A stretch of 64,000 bases of DNA, taken from Ridgeia piscesae. Its lineage: Eukaryota > Annelida > Polychaeta > Sabellida > Siboglinidae. Both the position numbers and the translations under genes were made by a program. Below the pieces are notes generated by a model. The model had not been told where the DNA came from, did no database searches, and was given only the letters and a program-made list of their open reading frames with translations. Shown piece by piece: positions 1 to 11,203 of the stretch. The stretch lies in the NCBI GenBank assembly GCA_025642075.2, contig JAODUO010000643.1, positions 490,001-554,000 on the forward strand, given 5' to 3'. The first letter of the stretch is position 1. Every line of letters starts with the position of its first letter.

Positions 1-284
1 TGATTCAATGCATGTTTCTGTTGTAATCCCCTCTACCATAATTTTACCTTTAACAGCATCACAAAATTACAATGTGTTCAGAATGCTTAGCAAGGATTGA
101 GATTAGGTCTCCATGTCTTATTCGTTATATGCGGCTTCTAAGGTAATTGCATTGTCTTCCTGTACGATATCGTATTATCTTTAAGATCTTTAAATTCATT
201 GCTTACTCCGATGAGAAAGGTTGCCTAGCTTCGATCATTTCTAGTTTTTGTCCGTAAAGTTAATACCATTGTTGGGACAAGTGC
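1..284. other. AT-rich sequence, nothing recognised
   Basis: No coding exon, RNA gene or repeat is recognisable before the tandem array that begins near 285. Confidence 0.5.
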
Positions 285-1375
285 TTTTGCCTGTTTAAGC
301 TGTGTGGAAAACAAAATTATGATCACTATGCTGATCGGTGTTGTTAATATCTTAATTAAAATAAACTGGCTTAGTCTACATCTATTATATGTTTACTATT
401 TTATGTTATGTATTCTTGTTTACCAGTTTGAGTTATATGGAATTATGTGAATTATGTATCAACATTTAAAGTAATTCCTTGTTACATTTTATGAAGGAAA
501 AATGGCGACGATGTGTGCGCCATCTTGGTTTCACGTCGCCTGTTGTAAAACATTCCTATCCATAAATCTGCATGGATGAATAATTATAGGTTCACATGTT
601 AACATGTTTAATGTATCATATGATATAATATAACATATAAACGATGTTTTTGCCTGTTTAAGCCAACACGCATGTGGAAAACAAAATTATGATCTCTATG
701 CTGATTGGTGTCGATAATATCTTTAATAAAATATATAAAGTTGTCTTAGTCTACATCTGTTAATTATATGTTTATTATTTTATGTTATGTATTCTTGTTT
801 ACACATTTGAGTTATATGGAATTATACGAATGATGTATCAACAGTTTAAAATAATTCCTTATTACATTTTATGAAGGACAAAATGGCGACGATGTGTGCG
901 CCATCTTGGTTTCACGTCGCCTGGTGTAAAACATACCTATCCATAACTGTGCATGGATGAATAATTATAGTATCACATGTTACATTTTTAAATGTATCAT
1001 ATGATATAAATAACATATAAACGATTTTTTTGCCTGTTTAAGCCAACACGCATGTGGAAAAAAAAATTAGATCCTATGCTATTGTATAAATCAATACAAT
1101 AATAAAGTTGCTTAGTCTACATCTTTTTAAAGTTTATTATTTTATGTTATGTATTCTTGTTTACACATTTGAGTTATATGGAATTATACGAATGATGTAT
1201 CAACAGTTTAAAATAATTCCTTATTACATTTTATGAAGGACAAAATGGCGACGATGTGTGCGCCATTTTGGGTTTTCACGTCCCCGGGTGTAAAACATAC
1301 CTATCCAAAACTTGATAAATAATTATAGTATCCATGTTAGCTTTTTTAATGTATCATATGATATAACATAATTAC
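285..1375. repeat. Satellite-like tandem array, three ~370-bp units
   Basis: Three consecutive units begin near 285, 646 and 1026, each opening with TTTGCCTGTTTAAGC. Each also carries AATGGCGACGATGTGTGCGC and a TGTATCATATGATATAA block. Units two and three are more like each other than like unit one, and unit three is shortened by small deletions. No open frame is shared by the units, so this looks like non-coding satellite DNA. Confidence 0.85.
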
Positions 1376-1811
1376 TGGAAATAGTTATATCAGTTTAAGA
1401 ACTATTTCCAGAAAAGACAAGTTGACACCACAATCTCACCAGTCAAACATATATTATATAAAGAAAGGAAATTGTTAAAATTTTTTTTTGATGTGTATTC
1501 GATGCCTTGGGGGTGTAATGATGCTGCAATATGGATACATCCGGGAATGAACCCGGCAGGGGCAGATACTCCCCCCCTTTCTCGTACACAGGGGATTGTG
1601 AGGGTTGAAGGGGGCATTTCTCGCCAGGGGGAAAGTTGTAAAGCAAAAAGGGAGTCCCGAGCCCAAGTAGATACATTAGATACTGTACTATGTACTGATG
1701 TACTATAGGCAGAATGTTCCCAGTGTCTCCCCTTTCCGGGCACCCCTTTTTTTAAATTTTATAAAATTTTAAATTAAAAGTTAAAATAAATATAATAAAA
1801 AAAATTTATAC
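1376..1811. other. Intergenic, no gene recognised
   Basis: Short overlapping frames exist on both strands around 1402-1743, but none resembles a known domain or is bounded by convincing splice sites. An A/T-rich stretch follows at 1750-1810. Confidence 0.4.
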
Positions 1812-1992
1812 ATTTAGAATACTGTGTTTAAAAGCAAATGCATTGTCAGTTGTTTGTCTAACCATTTTGTTCACTTGGATAGTTTAGGGTAATATCGATT
1901 CAGTGTTGATGTGGCAGATTCACACCCTGCTGGTGTTCCTTAAGCAAACATTACATGTGTGCACACGCATTGATTCTATTTAATAGTTTTCA
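1812..1992 (+). repeat. Dispersed repeat, copy 1 (second copy near 17968)
   Basis: About 180 bases beginning CATTTAGAATACTG and running through TTGTTCACTTGGA, AATATCGATTCAGTGTTG, ACACCCTGCTGGTGTTCCTT and TGTGCACACGCA recur in the same orientation at about 17968-18162. The copies differ by scattered substitutions and small indels, as expected for an old interspersed repeat. Family unknown. Confidence 0.75.
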
Positions 1993-2061
1993 GATAATAA
2001 TTACAACCATGGTTTATTATACACCAGTACACCATGTGATTGTTCAACTCTTGCAGTTATA

Positions 2062-2130
<69 letters not shown>

Positions 2131-2131
2131 A

Positions 2132-2166
<35 letters not shown>

Positions 2167-2167
2167 A

Positions 2168-2236
<69 letters not shown>

Positions 2237-2287
2237 TGTGTGTGTGTGTGTCTGTGTCTGTGTGTCTGTGTCTGTGTCTGTGTGTGT

Positions 2288-2338
<51 letters not shown>
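2062..2338. repeat. (TG)n microsatellite
   Basis: A dinucleotide tract of about 275 bases, interrupted by TTATAA twice and by TCTG variants. The long frames here are only translations of the repeat. Confidence 0.98.
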
Positions 2339-2341
<3 letters not shown>

Positions 2342-2462
2342 ATATAACTTCAGAAAGTATGTGGAACATGCATGCACAAACTGTTTTTAAGATAACATAC
2401 GTTGTCATTCAGCCATTCCCATGGCAAAAGTGTGCGCAAAAAAGTAGCTGTCACCTTAGACG

Positions 2463-3086
2463 GAAGAAACAGTGGGGTATGAGAAGACAGTGGGGTATGA
2501 AGACAGTGGGGTAGGAGAGGACAGTGGGGTAGAGGACAGTGGGTATGAGAAGACAGTTGGGTATGAGAAGACAGTGGTGTAGGAGAAGACAGTAGGGTAG
2601 GAGAGGACAGTGGTTTAGGAGAGGACAGTGGGGTAGGAGACAGTAGGGTAGAAGAGGACAGTGCGGTAGGAGAGGACAGTGGGGTAAGGAGAGGACAGTG
2701 GGGTAGGAGAGGACAATGGGGTAAGAGAGGACAGTGGGGTAGAGAGGACAGTGGGGTAGGAGAATGCAGTGAGGTAGGAGAGGACAGTGGAGTAGGAGAG
2801 GACAGTGGGGTAGGAGAAGACAAGTGGGGTAGGAGAAGACAATGGGGTACGAGAGGACAGTGGAGTAGGAGAGGACAGTGGAGTAGGAGAGGACAATGGA
2901 GTAGGAGAGGACAGTGGGGTAGGAGAGAAGAGTAGGGTAGGAGAGGACAGTGGGGTAGGAGAAGACAGTGGGGTAGGAGAGGACAGTGGGGTATGAGAAG
3001 ACAGTGGGGTAGGAGAAGACAGTGGGGTAGGAGAAGACAGTGGGGTAGGAGAAGACAATGGGGTATGAGAAGACAGTGGGGTAGGA
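2463..3086. repeat. 18-bp minisatellite, unit GACAGTGGGGTAGGAGAG
   Basis: About 35 imperfect units with some 15- to 17-bp variants. Because most units are 18 bp, the minus strand stays open for long stretches and would encode a six-residue SSPTPL repeat. That frame joins the last exon-like piece of the integrase relic just upstream on the minus strand. Confidence 0.95.
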
Positions 3087-3095
3087 AGGTGAGGT

Positions 3096-4260
3096 GTGTG
3101 GTAGGGTTTCAGCTGGTCATAGGCCACCTTTGTCATTAAGATCACGCCAGCTGTTTTTGCCAGTGTCACCTGGTAGTTTGGCCCGATATTTCTGATCCTG
3201 ATGATAAGGAACATATTATCAGGAATATTATTATTATCTCACAGTAATCCAATCCCCAATATCATCACCATCTTGCGATGACTAAGTTTACCTCCAATGA
3301 TCAATGTTTGTCATTGCATTTATCAGAAAACTCCAAGTAAGTAATATGTGATGCTTGAAAATCCAATTAAAATGTGAATATTATGTTGTTAGTTAGCCAA
3401 TTTAGGATTCAGCAGCAATGTTGTCTGATGCATCTTGTTTCTAATTAGTGCTGTCTTGTCCCAATCTATAATGTTCACACATCTAGTTCAGTTCTTATTT
3501 TAAAATGTAAGTAAGACACGTGAAACATTTTTCAGTTTTATTGAGGATAAGTTTAAATTGAGGCAAATAATTAAAATTGTTACCTGAATGGGCCATTCCA
3601 TTGTGGCTCCAGTTTGCCACCTTTCCTCCCGATGTTCCTCATGTTTCGTTTCAGGACGATGTCCCCAATCTTAAAGTGAAATGATGTCACTCCCTTTGTC
3701 TGTCTGTTTATGTACTGCTTAGATTGGCGCTGTTGGGCAGTTGTGACATTTGTGTGAACGTGGAAAGTCATGGTGCTTAGAACATAGTTGGATGGAAGGC
3801 TTAAATATATAAAATTGTCAGTTAGAAGTAATAATTTATACACAAGAAAGAATATAATATAGTAAGGGACACAATTCTAGGAGTTGTAACTTGATAACAA
3901 TGTTATCTCTATCTGACCAGTGGTTGTGCTATATTCATAATCAGCTTGTGTTACCTGTATGGGAAAGTAAGAGACTTTGAATTCAGTTGGTGATATGGAT
4001 CCACCAATGAAAAGCAACATAAATTGGTTCATCACAATGGACAGGGTTACATTATTTTGAAGAAAAAAAACATTGTTTTATTCATAATGTGACTGTAATG
4101 CTAATAATTAATAACTGCTACCTCTCATCAAGTCCATTTGTTTGGGGATGGTACGCTGCCGTAATCATGTGGTCGATATTGATTTTTTTGGCCAAATCTG
4201 CATTGAGTGTTGACAAATTCACGACCTTGGTCAGATAACAATTTCTTCGGGGCACCATAT
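3096..4260 (-). pseudogene. Intron-split Ty3-type integrase relic
   Basis: Three exon-like pieces are seen on the minus strand: 4260-4122, about 3799-3584, and 3197 to about 3096. The first contains the integrase-core signatures LLSDQGREFV (second acidic catalytic residue) and AAYHPQTNGLDER (third acidic residue). A one-base frame change lies between them. The second carries the C-terminal signature GDIVLKRN...GGKLEPQWNGPF. The third ends VAYDQLKPYHTP. Pieces two and three join in phase across GT..AG sites. Retrotransposon integrases normally lack introns, so this resembles the intron-containing, host-exapted integrase genes of animals. The frameshift and the missing middle of the core argue that it is broken, or that exons are missed. 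No protease or reverse transcriptase was found beside it. Confidence 0.6.
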
Positions 4261-4630
4261 CTGTAAAAAGACAACAAATATGAGACATTCTGCTGAAGAT
4301 ATGTGGTGAGCTTGCTTTAAAATTAACACCTTTTCCAGAAATAAAATCAAGGCCTATTTTGTGATGAAGTAATAGATATGGGAAAGAAGGGGTAAGGGGG
4401 CAGCAACCTGCTGGAATTTCAAAAAAATTCAAAATATGTCCCCCATCTTCCCACATCATAATCTATCGCGAGATAGTGAAGTGGAGTGGTGCTGATGCTT
4501 GAGATCCAGTGCTTTCCATCCCTTCCAAATTGTTTCAGTTCCGGCATGAAATTACTGTTTTTATTGTGTAAACCAAGTCAATATATTGAATAGCATAGGG
4601 CATCTGCCATATAGCTATCCTTTTTCTATT

Positions 4631-5212
4631 TGGTTCTGTCTTACTCCTGGAGACAAGGACCAGGTGAGTGAGAGAGGTGGTTCTGTCTTACTCCTGGAGA
4701 CAAGGTCCAGGTGAGTGAGCAGAGGTGGTTCTGTCTTACTCCTGGAGACAAGGTCCAGGTGAGTGAGAGAGGTGGTTCTGTCTTACTCCTGGAGACAAGG
4801 TCCAGGTGAGTGAGAGAGGTGGTTCTGTCTTACTCCTGGAGACAAGGACCAGGTGAGTGAGAGAGGTGGTCCTGTCTTACTCCTGGAGACAAGGTCCAGG
4901 TGAATGAGAGAGGTGGTTCTGTCTTACTCCTGGAGACAAGGTCCAGGTGAGTGAAAGAGGTGGTTCTGTCTTACTCCTGGAGAAAAGGTCCAGGTGAGTG
5001 AGAGAGGTGGTTCTGTCTTACTCCTGGAGACAAGGTCCAGGTGAGTGAGAGAGGTGGTTCTGTCTTACTCCTGGAGACTAGGTCCAGGTGAGTGAGAGAG
5101 GTGGTTCTGTCTTACTCCTGGAGACAAGGTCCAGGTGAGTGAGTGGGAGAGGTGGTTCTGTCTTACTCCTGGAGTCAAGGAGTGAGAGAGTTGGTTCTGT
5201 CTTACTCCTGGA
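4631..5212. repeat. 47-bp minisatellite, about 12 units
   Basis: Units start TGGTTCTGTCTTACTCCTGG at 4631, 4678, 4726, 4773 and so on, every 47-48 bases. Each contains CCAGGTGAGTGAG, a strong match to a 5' splice site on the plus strand. The last units are shortened. Confidence 0.95.
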
Positions 5213-5222
5213 GAGCATTTAA

Positions 5223-5576
5223 CTAAGATAACCTCAAGGAAAATTCATCCTTAAACAAAATACATGATGCTAATATTCTGGATACGCTGGATGTAATATT
5301 GTAATAGTTAACCAGAGATGTTTCCAACTGTTCCAGATTTCCACGATGCAGAAGAAGTTGAAACAATGGTGTCTGGACGTGAACAGTATCGAGCAGTTGG
5401 TCGAAGTGAAGGCGGAGGACATTCTCACATAGAACGTACGATTGAGCAGCAGTGTCTGCGAAGACAACACCGAGACACTGTATACTAGAACTTGTGGCAT
5501 TCACTCTGGCTGTGCTGTTAGTGCACAGTAACTGAACACCAGCTGAAATAGCTGCCTCTGTGTTCTCATTGTCCAT
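5223..5576 (-). CDS. Possible coding exon, unassigned
   Basis: An open frame of 117 codons starts at an ATG at 5576. Its composition is ordinary rather than low-complexity, unlike most frames nearby, and it contains segments such as VLCENVLRLHFDQLLDTV and TPLFQLLLHRGNLEQLE that could form amphipathic helices. I recognise no family. No convincing partner exon was found on either side, and the frame runs into the 47-bp minisatellite region. It may be an isolated exon, a fossil, or chance. Confidence 0.3.
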   Translation of the reverse strand: MDNENTEAAISAGVQLLCTNSTARVNATSSSIQCLGVVFADTAAQSYVLCENVLRLHFDQLLDTVHVQTPLFQLLLHRGNLEQLETSLVNYYNITSSVSRILASCILFKDEFSLRLS

Positions 5577-5639
5577 TAATGTGTTTCTTTACATGCCAGG
5601 ACTGATCTGTGTTTGTTCAGAACAGTCTTCATAACTTTC

Positions 5640-7840
5640 TTGTTGCTTAGTTGTAAATTGTTGTAAAACATTGTATTTTTATGACTAGCCTATCAATACA
5701 ATGTTGACAAAAACTCCAATATTCTTGGATCTGTTCAACAATACAAGTGTAATTCAGCAAGAAAGTGAATTAGATATACCGGATAATGCATATATACAAT
5801 GTCATGGTTTTTATGCTGCTTTTTAACATGTTACATTAGATTTATGGTTTTTCTACATCTAAATACACAACTAACATTCTGACTCTTTATTGCAATACTA
5901 CAAAACGTGTGATGCTTTTCTAATGACATTCCATAAGTGTCCAAAATATAGATTCTTCTACATAAATCTTATTACAGACGACTCGGATGAATAACAAGCT
6001 ACGATTCCATATTTTATTCTTGTTTTTATTCCTTCACTAACAATCTTCAAATGTATGTACAATCACAACCCCAGCAAGACTGCAGGGTAGACCTTGTATG
6101 TATGTACTTTACGTGTACAACAATAATCACTCTCCACAGTGTTACTGTTGACGTCACTGTCACAGCGGTCTGTCACCAGGTGGCGTGCACGGGCCGCCCG
6201 GGATTGCCTGGCCAGCAGTCTCGCCCGCTGTGTTCATTTATAACAATGCATTATGGGTAACCAGTCGGTGTGCACCAACCAGTTTGGCACAGAAAGTACA
6301 CGCAAGAAACAGCGATGTACTGTCGGTTGTAGTAGACTGTTCACACAACTCTCTCACCGTAATCGTTACACTAGCTCAACCATTCTAAAACAGCACTCAC
6401 CACGTGATTTCCTACACAACTGCGGAGGGGATACAACTACCATCTGAGGCACGCTACATACCACAAACAAAAGCCGCGTGCGTCCCTTGCAATATCGGTC
6501 CGATTCCGTCAACAATCACCCTCTAGCATATTACGTATCAACACACCACTGTGGCTATCACAAGTCTTCTGGTAGTCACACGACTGCTGTCTTTGTGACA
6601 GTCCTGCTGCTTCTACCGACATCTTCCAGCACAGACCGCCAACAACTCATGCTATATTTGCGAGGCACTTCATTAGTAGTTAGTACGTGTCACAGTCGCT
6701 CTGATGCTCAGCCGACATGTCGAGACCTTCCGATCCACGTCTGCACAAAACTCAACATCATAAATTTGTGTGTGGAATAAAACTGTTTCGAGGATACTGG
6801 TCCCAAACAAATTGACAACATGCCAACGTTACATTAGATACAGTCATTCCGTACAGGTCTGGCGAATACATGGCAAACCTAGAAACCCGTGCTGTTTGTT
6901 CGAGTATTCCCCAACATATGCTCCATAACCACCAGACCTGCTAACTGAAATACGCGAAAAGTGACAGTTTAATTTAATGTCATATCTTAAAAAACTATTT
7001 CTCAAATATTATCCACATTTGCAGTGTATTAATTCTGCATAAACAGAAAGTCAAATATTAAATAATTATCAATTTGCACAATGGTAACTAGATAATTCTT
7101 GAAATTCTGATGGTGCGGTTTTGTGGAAAGTCCCAAATTGCAAATGTGGTAAAGACATCTCAAGTAGATTTTAAGAGATGACCTTTTAACTAAAATCGGC
7201 TCCTTCACGAGGGGCACATACCCTAAAATACCCAAAACGTATAGTTTCTCTTTAAACATGCACACTCTTCCATATCGCCTGTGCATAAAACACTTCCACA
7301 TCGCCAGTGCACGTGACCAAGTCAGTGTCGGCGACAACTGTTATTGTGAAACAAGTGAAAAAAGTGCAGCAAGCCAGTGCCTATGTTTCAATGGCGACAT
7401 CACTGAAACCACTTAAACTAAATAAAGAAAAAAAACGTTAAAGCCGACGCAAAGAAAACTTGCTGGATGGCGCGACACCATGGCTGGTGAGTGTCCTCAC
7501 TGAAGTCATCTCGATTCGTGCGACTGCCTGCACAGAGAGAGACATCTGACTGAGTGGAGAGTGGCGGGGTTAGGGTTCGTGTGGTGGTCGTGGAGGTGTC
7601 CAGCTTGACTAGTGGTCAGTGAAGCAGTAGCCAGGACGATGCCTCTGTTTGTTGGTGGTGTCGTGTGTCGGTGACGCGTCACACCGGCCCGTTGTGGGTC
7701 GTGGCACTTGTGTACTGCTCCAACGCAACCTGCGCAGCCGCCCTGTAACAGACGACACACGTCGTGTAGTGACACTAGTGACACGTCACACATGACACAT
7801 CTGTGGACACAACATCTCTCGCAGTAATTATGCCAGTCAA
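5640..7840. other. Intergenic region, no gene recognised
   Basis: 6050-6780 and 7440-7800 are less AT-rich than the surroundings and hold frames of 60-100 codons without recognisable domains. A 12-bp palindrome GTGACGCGTCAC lies near 7670. Nothing here can be supported as a gene. Confidence 0.4.
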
Positions 7841-7849
7841 ATGAAAAGA

Positions 7850-8162
7850 AAGGTAAAGATAAGTTCTTATATAGCGCAGTATCCAGTCCTCAAGACTGCT
7901 CAAAGCACTTTACTTCCCTGACAGACTTGTTCAATCAAACACCGTCTCAACTTCTCTGGGAAGCAGCCAGCCATATGCTACAATTAATGTGCAAAGGCTG
8001 CTCATAAACATATCCACCACTGTCTATAGCCAGGTACTCATTTATACAGCTGAGTGAACTGGAGCAATGTAGAGTGAAAAAACTTGCCCAAGGTTTAAAC
8101 ACCGCGGCACAGGATTCAAACCCGGGTTCTCTTAGTCGAGAGACCGAAGCTCTACCCACCGA
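7850..8162 (-). repeat. tRNA-derived SINE (copy A)
   Basis: Read on the minus strand, the head has a box A-like GACTCGGTGGGTAGAGC followed by a box B-like GGGTTTGAATCC. The body contains CACTCTACATTGCTCCAGTT and GCATATGGCTGGCTGCTTCC, and the end is GATACTGCGCTATATAAG. The same body and tail recur near 20341, 32611 and 53226. The layout is that of metazoan tRNA-derived SINEs. Confidence 0.85.
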
Positions 8163-8321
8163 GTCAACGAAGTTTTGAATGTTGCATATAGCTTACTCTC
8201 CCAAGCCTATCTAGTAGAAAATATTATTAAAATCAGGCAGTCTGAAAGGGAGCATTGGAGCGGAACTACAGCAAGAGTGTAACAATACAGGCGGTAGACC
8301 TCACCCTGGTAGAAAGGAGGC

Positions 8322-8482
8322 AAGAGGAAGATAGGACAGACTCACCCCATGCACAAGGACACCATGAGGAAGATAGGACAGACTCACCCTATGCACAAGG
8401 ACACCATGAGGAAGATAGGACAGACTCACCCCATGCATAAGGACACCATGAGGAAGATAGGACAGACTCACTGCGTGCCAGG
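8322..8482. repeat. 42-bp tandem repeat, about 4 units
   Basis: AGGAAGATAGGACAGACTCA recurs every 42 bases with the spacer CCCCATGCACAAGGACACCATG. The array is short, and the open plus-strand frame through it is explained by the unit length being divisible by three. Confidence 0.9.
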
Positions 8483-8529
8483 AAACTGAGGAGGACGCGG
8501 CACGTGAGTGTACAGAATCAACCACTGCC

Positions 8530-8710
8530 TCACACACTCGCACGCCCACTAACACACACTCGCACGCCCAGTAACACACACACGCACACGCACACTAACA
8601 CGCACACACACACGCACACACACGCACGCACACGCACACGCACACGCACACGCACACGCACACGCACGCACACGCACACGCACACGCACGCACGCACACA
8701 CACACACAAC
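8530..8710. repeat. (CA)n / (CACG)n microsatellite
   Basis: A mixed ACAC/ACGC simple repeat. The threonine-histidine and cysteine-valine frames on either strand are artefacts of it. Confidence 0.95.
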
Positions 8711-8889
8711 TACTACCTTATATCTACAAACACACATGCAGGTCACAAACACAGAACCAGATGTACAGGCACACATGCAGTTAAAAATATAGCAGATGTA
8801 CAGGAACACATGCAGTTGAAACATAGAACAGACATGCGAGCACACAGGCAGATCAGACAAATACACAGAAACAGACGACACGACTAGGA

Positions 8890-9700
8890 CAGACTTTTAA
8901 ACAGTTTGGTTCACAGTTTCGCAAATGGAAACATCAGCAATTTTGAAAAATGGTTTAGTCAAGATTAAATCAATAACTAATGTAGTAAAACTGTTTTTAG
9001 TATGTTCTAAGATTCCTCCCATGAACCAAACAATTAAACAGCCCTAATATTATATGAAAGCAGCCAAACCTCGGCCACAATACAAATATCCACAGGACGA
9101 CTTCATCCCAAACCTTATCAGCTCATTATAAACGATAAAAATAAACTACCCATGACGGTCACCCTAAATAACCTACTCAAAATTGTCCTCCTCCTCATCC
9201 TCCTCCTCCTGTTCATTCTCCTCCTCCTCTTTAGTGGGCTATGACCTCATCAGCCCTGCTGTCAGGAAACTACAACGACAGCCCATGCATGATGACGACA
9301 TCGCAAATCATAAATAGGCAACGGACCGCAAGCAAAACAATGCAAATTCCTCAACAAAGTAATTATTTAGAAATTCTGTAACAAAAAATAGCAAAATAAA
9401 ACATGCGAGAAGCTATTGTGTGAAGGTTTACTGCAGGAAGTCTTGTGGGGGGAGTCTTGTAGGGGGTATGTGCCAACATTGTAGCTGGCTTACAGAAAAA
9501 ACCTCAGATACCGCAACACTTGCAACGGTGTGGCATTATGCTGCAAGCTAAAGAAATTATTTAACTGAAGTTTGATGAGAACCTGGTGCAAAGAAATAGA
9601 CTAGAATTTGCCTTGCAAAATCATGTATGTTAAATTTAACTAAACGTCACATGATAGGGTTACAAATATCAGCCAGCTACGTTCAATACTGCTTCACTAT
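8890..9700. other. Intergenic; (TCC)n tract at 9184-9233
   Basis: Apart from a short CTCCTC-rich tract there is no recognisable coding or RNA feature. Confidence 0.4.
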
Positions 9701-9717
9701 TCCTGGATCTGTGCTAC

Positions 9718-9895
9718 CTACTTGAAGTTATCACTCAAGTCATCATCGTCGTCATCATCTTCTTCTTCAGAATTGTCTGGATACATCACTGAACTAGATA
9801 CGTTCTTGTCATCTCCACTAGTTGGCACCTCGAGGCATGCAGGTGCACTCTTGGTAAATGGCGGGGGGACTGGAGGTGAAAACGGAACCTCCGCA
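9718..9895 (-). CDS. Possible terminal exon with acidic tail, unassigned
   Basis: On the minus strand a good acceptor (TTTCCTCAG) precedes 9895. The frame then runs for 59 codons to a TAG at 9718, ending in a highly acidic tail (SEEEDDDDDDDLSDNFK). The central part is proline-rich (SPPVPPPF). This is what the last exon of a nuclear or regulatory protein often looks like, but I could not find upstream exons or name a family. The nearby Mutator relic is unrelated in sequence. Confidence 0.35.
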
Positions 9896-10019
9896 CTGAG
9901 GAAAGCAGACACAGACATTTTAAGCAAGCACGCAAGGCACACATCAAAGGCAGTTGGTCTTGCTCCACCAAATCTGTCTCAAGCATTGCAGATGGCACTG
10001 CACGACTACTGACACTACC

Positions 10020-11190
10020 TAACTTGGTCGGTCAGAAGCATTTGTGTCGAGTTGCAACAAAATGAGTCGTATGTACAACATTTTATTTCAAGAAAACATT
10101 GACATGGTAATATACAATGATTTATATTTTTTTCAACAAATGACACTTTAATGACTTTTCTATCAACTGGCAATGCCTTTTTGTCATTCATAATATTTAC
10201 TACCTTTTACATTTTTAGAACGACTACGTAATATTTCATGCATGAATTCTGTAAAACAGGACCGATAATTTGCAATTGTTCAGTCACTTATTTTGGTGCA
10301 TCCCTCGCTGCATGGTGGAGAAGTATGGTACTAAAGGAAAGCCCAGCATGTCTACTGTCTGATTCTGGCACTGGATTCCTTAAATGTTGTAAATTTTAGC
10401 CAATAGCAGTGCCTAAATAGAATATATATTTGATAATGACCATGACTTGGGAGTGTATTTTGAACTTCAAATGTATTTTTCTCAGTTTAAACGTTCGTAC
10501 CCAATCATGTTCACTTTGGCTAGAGTGAGCTAGGTCAATGGTCTATGCACCAGCACCATTGGAACACTTAGTATATATTCCATCCAATGGTATGTCTACT
10601 ATTTTTATTTCTGAATACATGACTCATTCTGTTAGGACTCGACACATTTGTTACCTACTTATAAGCTATTAAAATTCATTATTTAAAAAAAAAAAAGAGG
10701 CTGATCTTAGATTTATCAGCATTTAAGGAGTAATCAGAACTGGTGAAAAACGTGAGTTAAAAATAACACTACAACAGTCATGCAACATTTATATAAACTA
10801 CTAAAGCAAATTAACAAACAAATCACATGCAAAATACTACAACAGAAATGTCACAACTGATTATGCCATTATTAGCATTTCCAAGCATAGCTAGACGCTG
10901 AAACGAACAGCGATCTTCTCAGTTTTCAACAGTCCACTCTGAAACTGTAACTAAGTTGATTTGGATTGTGTAAGGCCTTGCTATTTTAAAATGGGAAGAA
11001 AATGTGCTCCTGTGCCTATGACTATGACCATTGGCAGCAAAACAAACATGGCCAGGGAATAACAAGAAGATTCAGAGGAGACTCCCACCAACTCACATCA
11101 ATTATTGTTCTCACAGAAACTGGTGTCGCAGCATAACTTACAAAATTAATCTTGTTAAAATTCTGTCTACATGCCTAGATTTTGTGCCTG
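10020..11190. other. Intergenic, nothing recognised
   Basis: AT-rich sequence with a short poly-A run near 10685. I see no coding exon, RNA gene or structured repeat. Confidence 0.4.
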
Positions 11191-11203
11191 TCATTGACAA
11201 GAT

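Noticed and set aside
2057..2514. Long Cys-Val and His-Thr frames
   Set aside because: Translations of the (TG)n microsatellite; the same holds for frames at 8.5, 25.0-25.6 and 54.2-54.5 kb.
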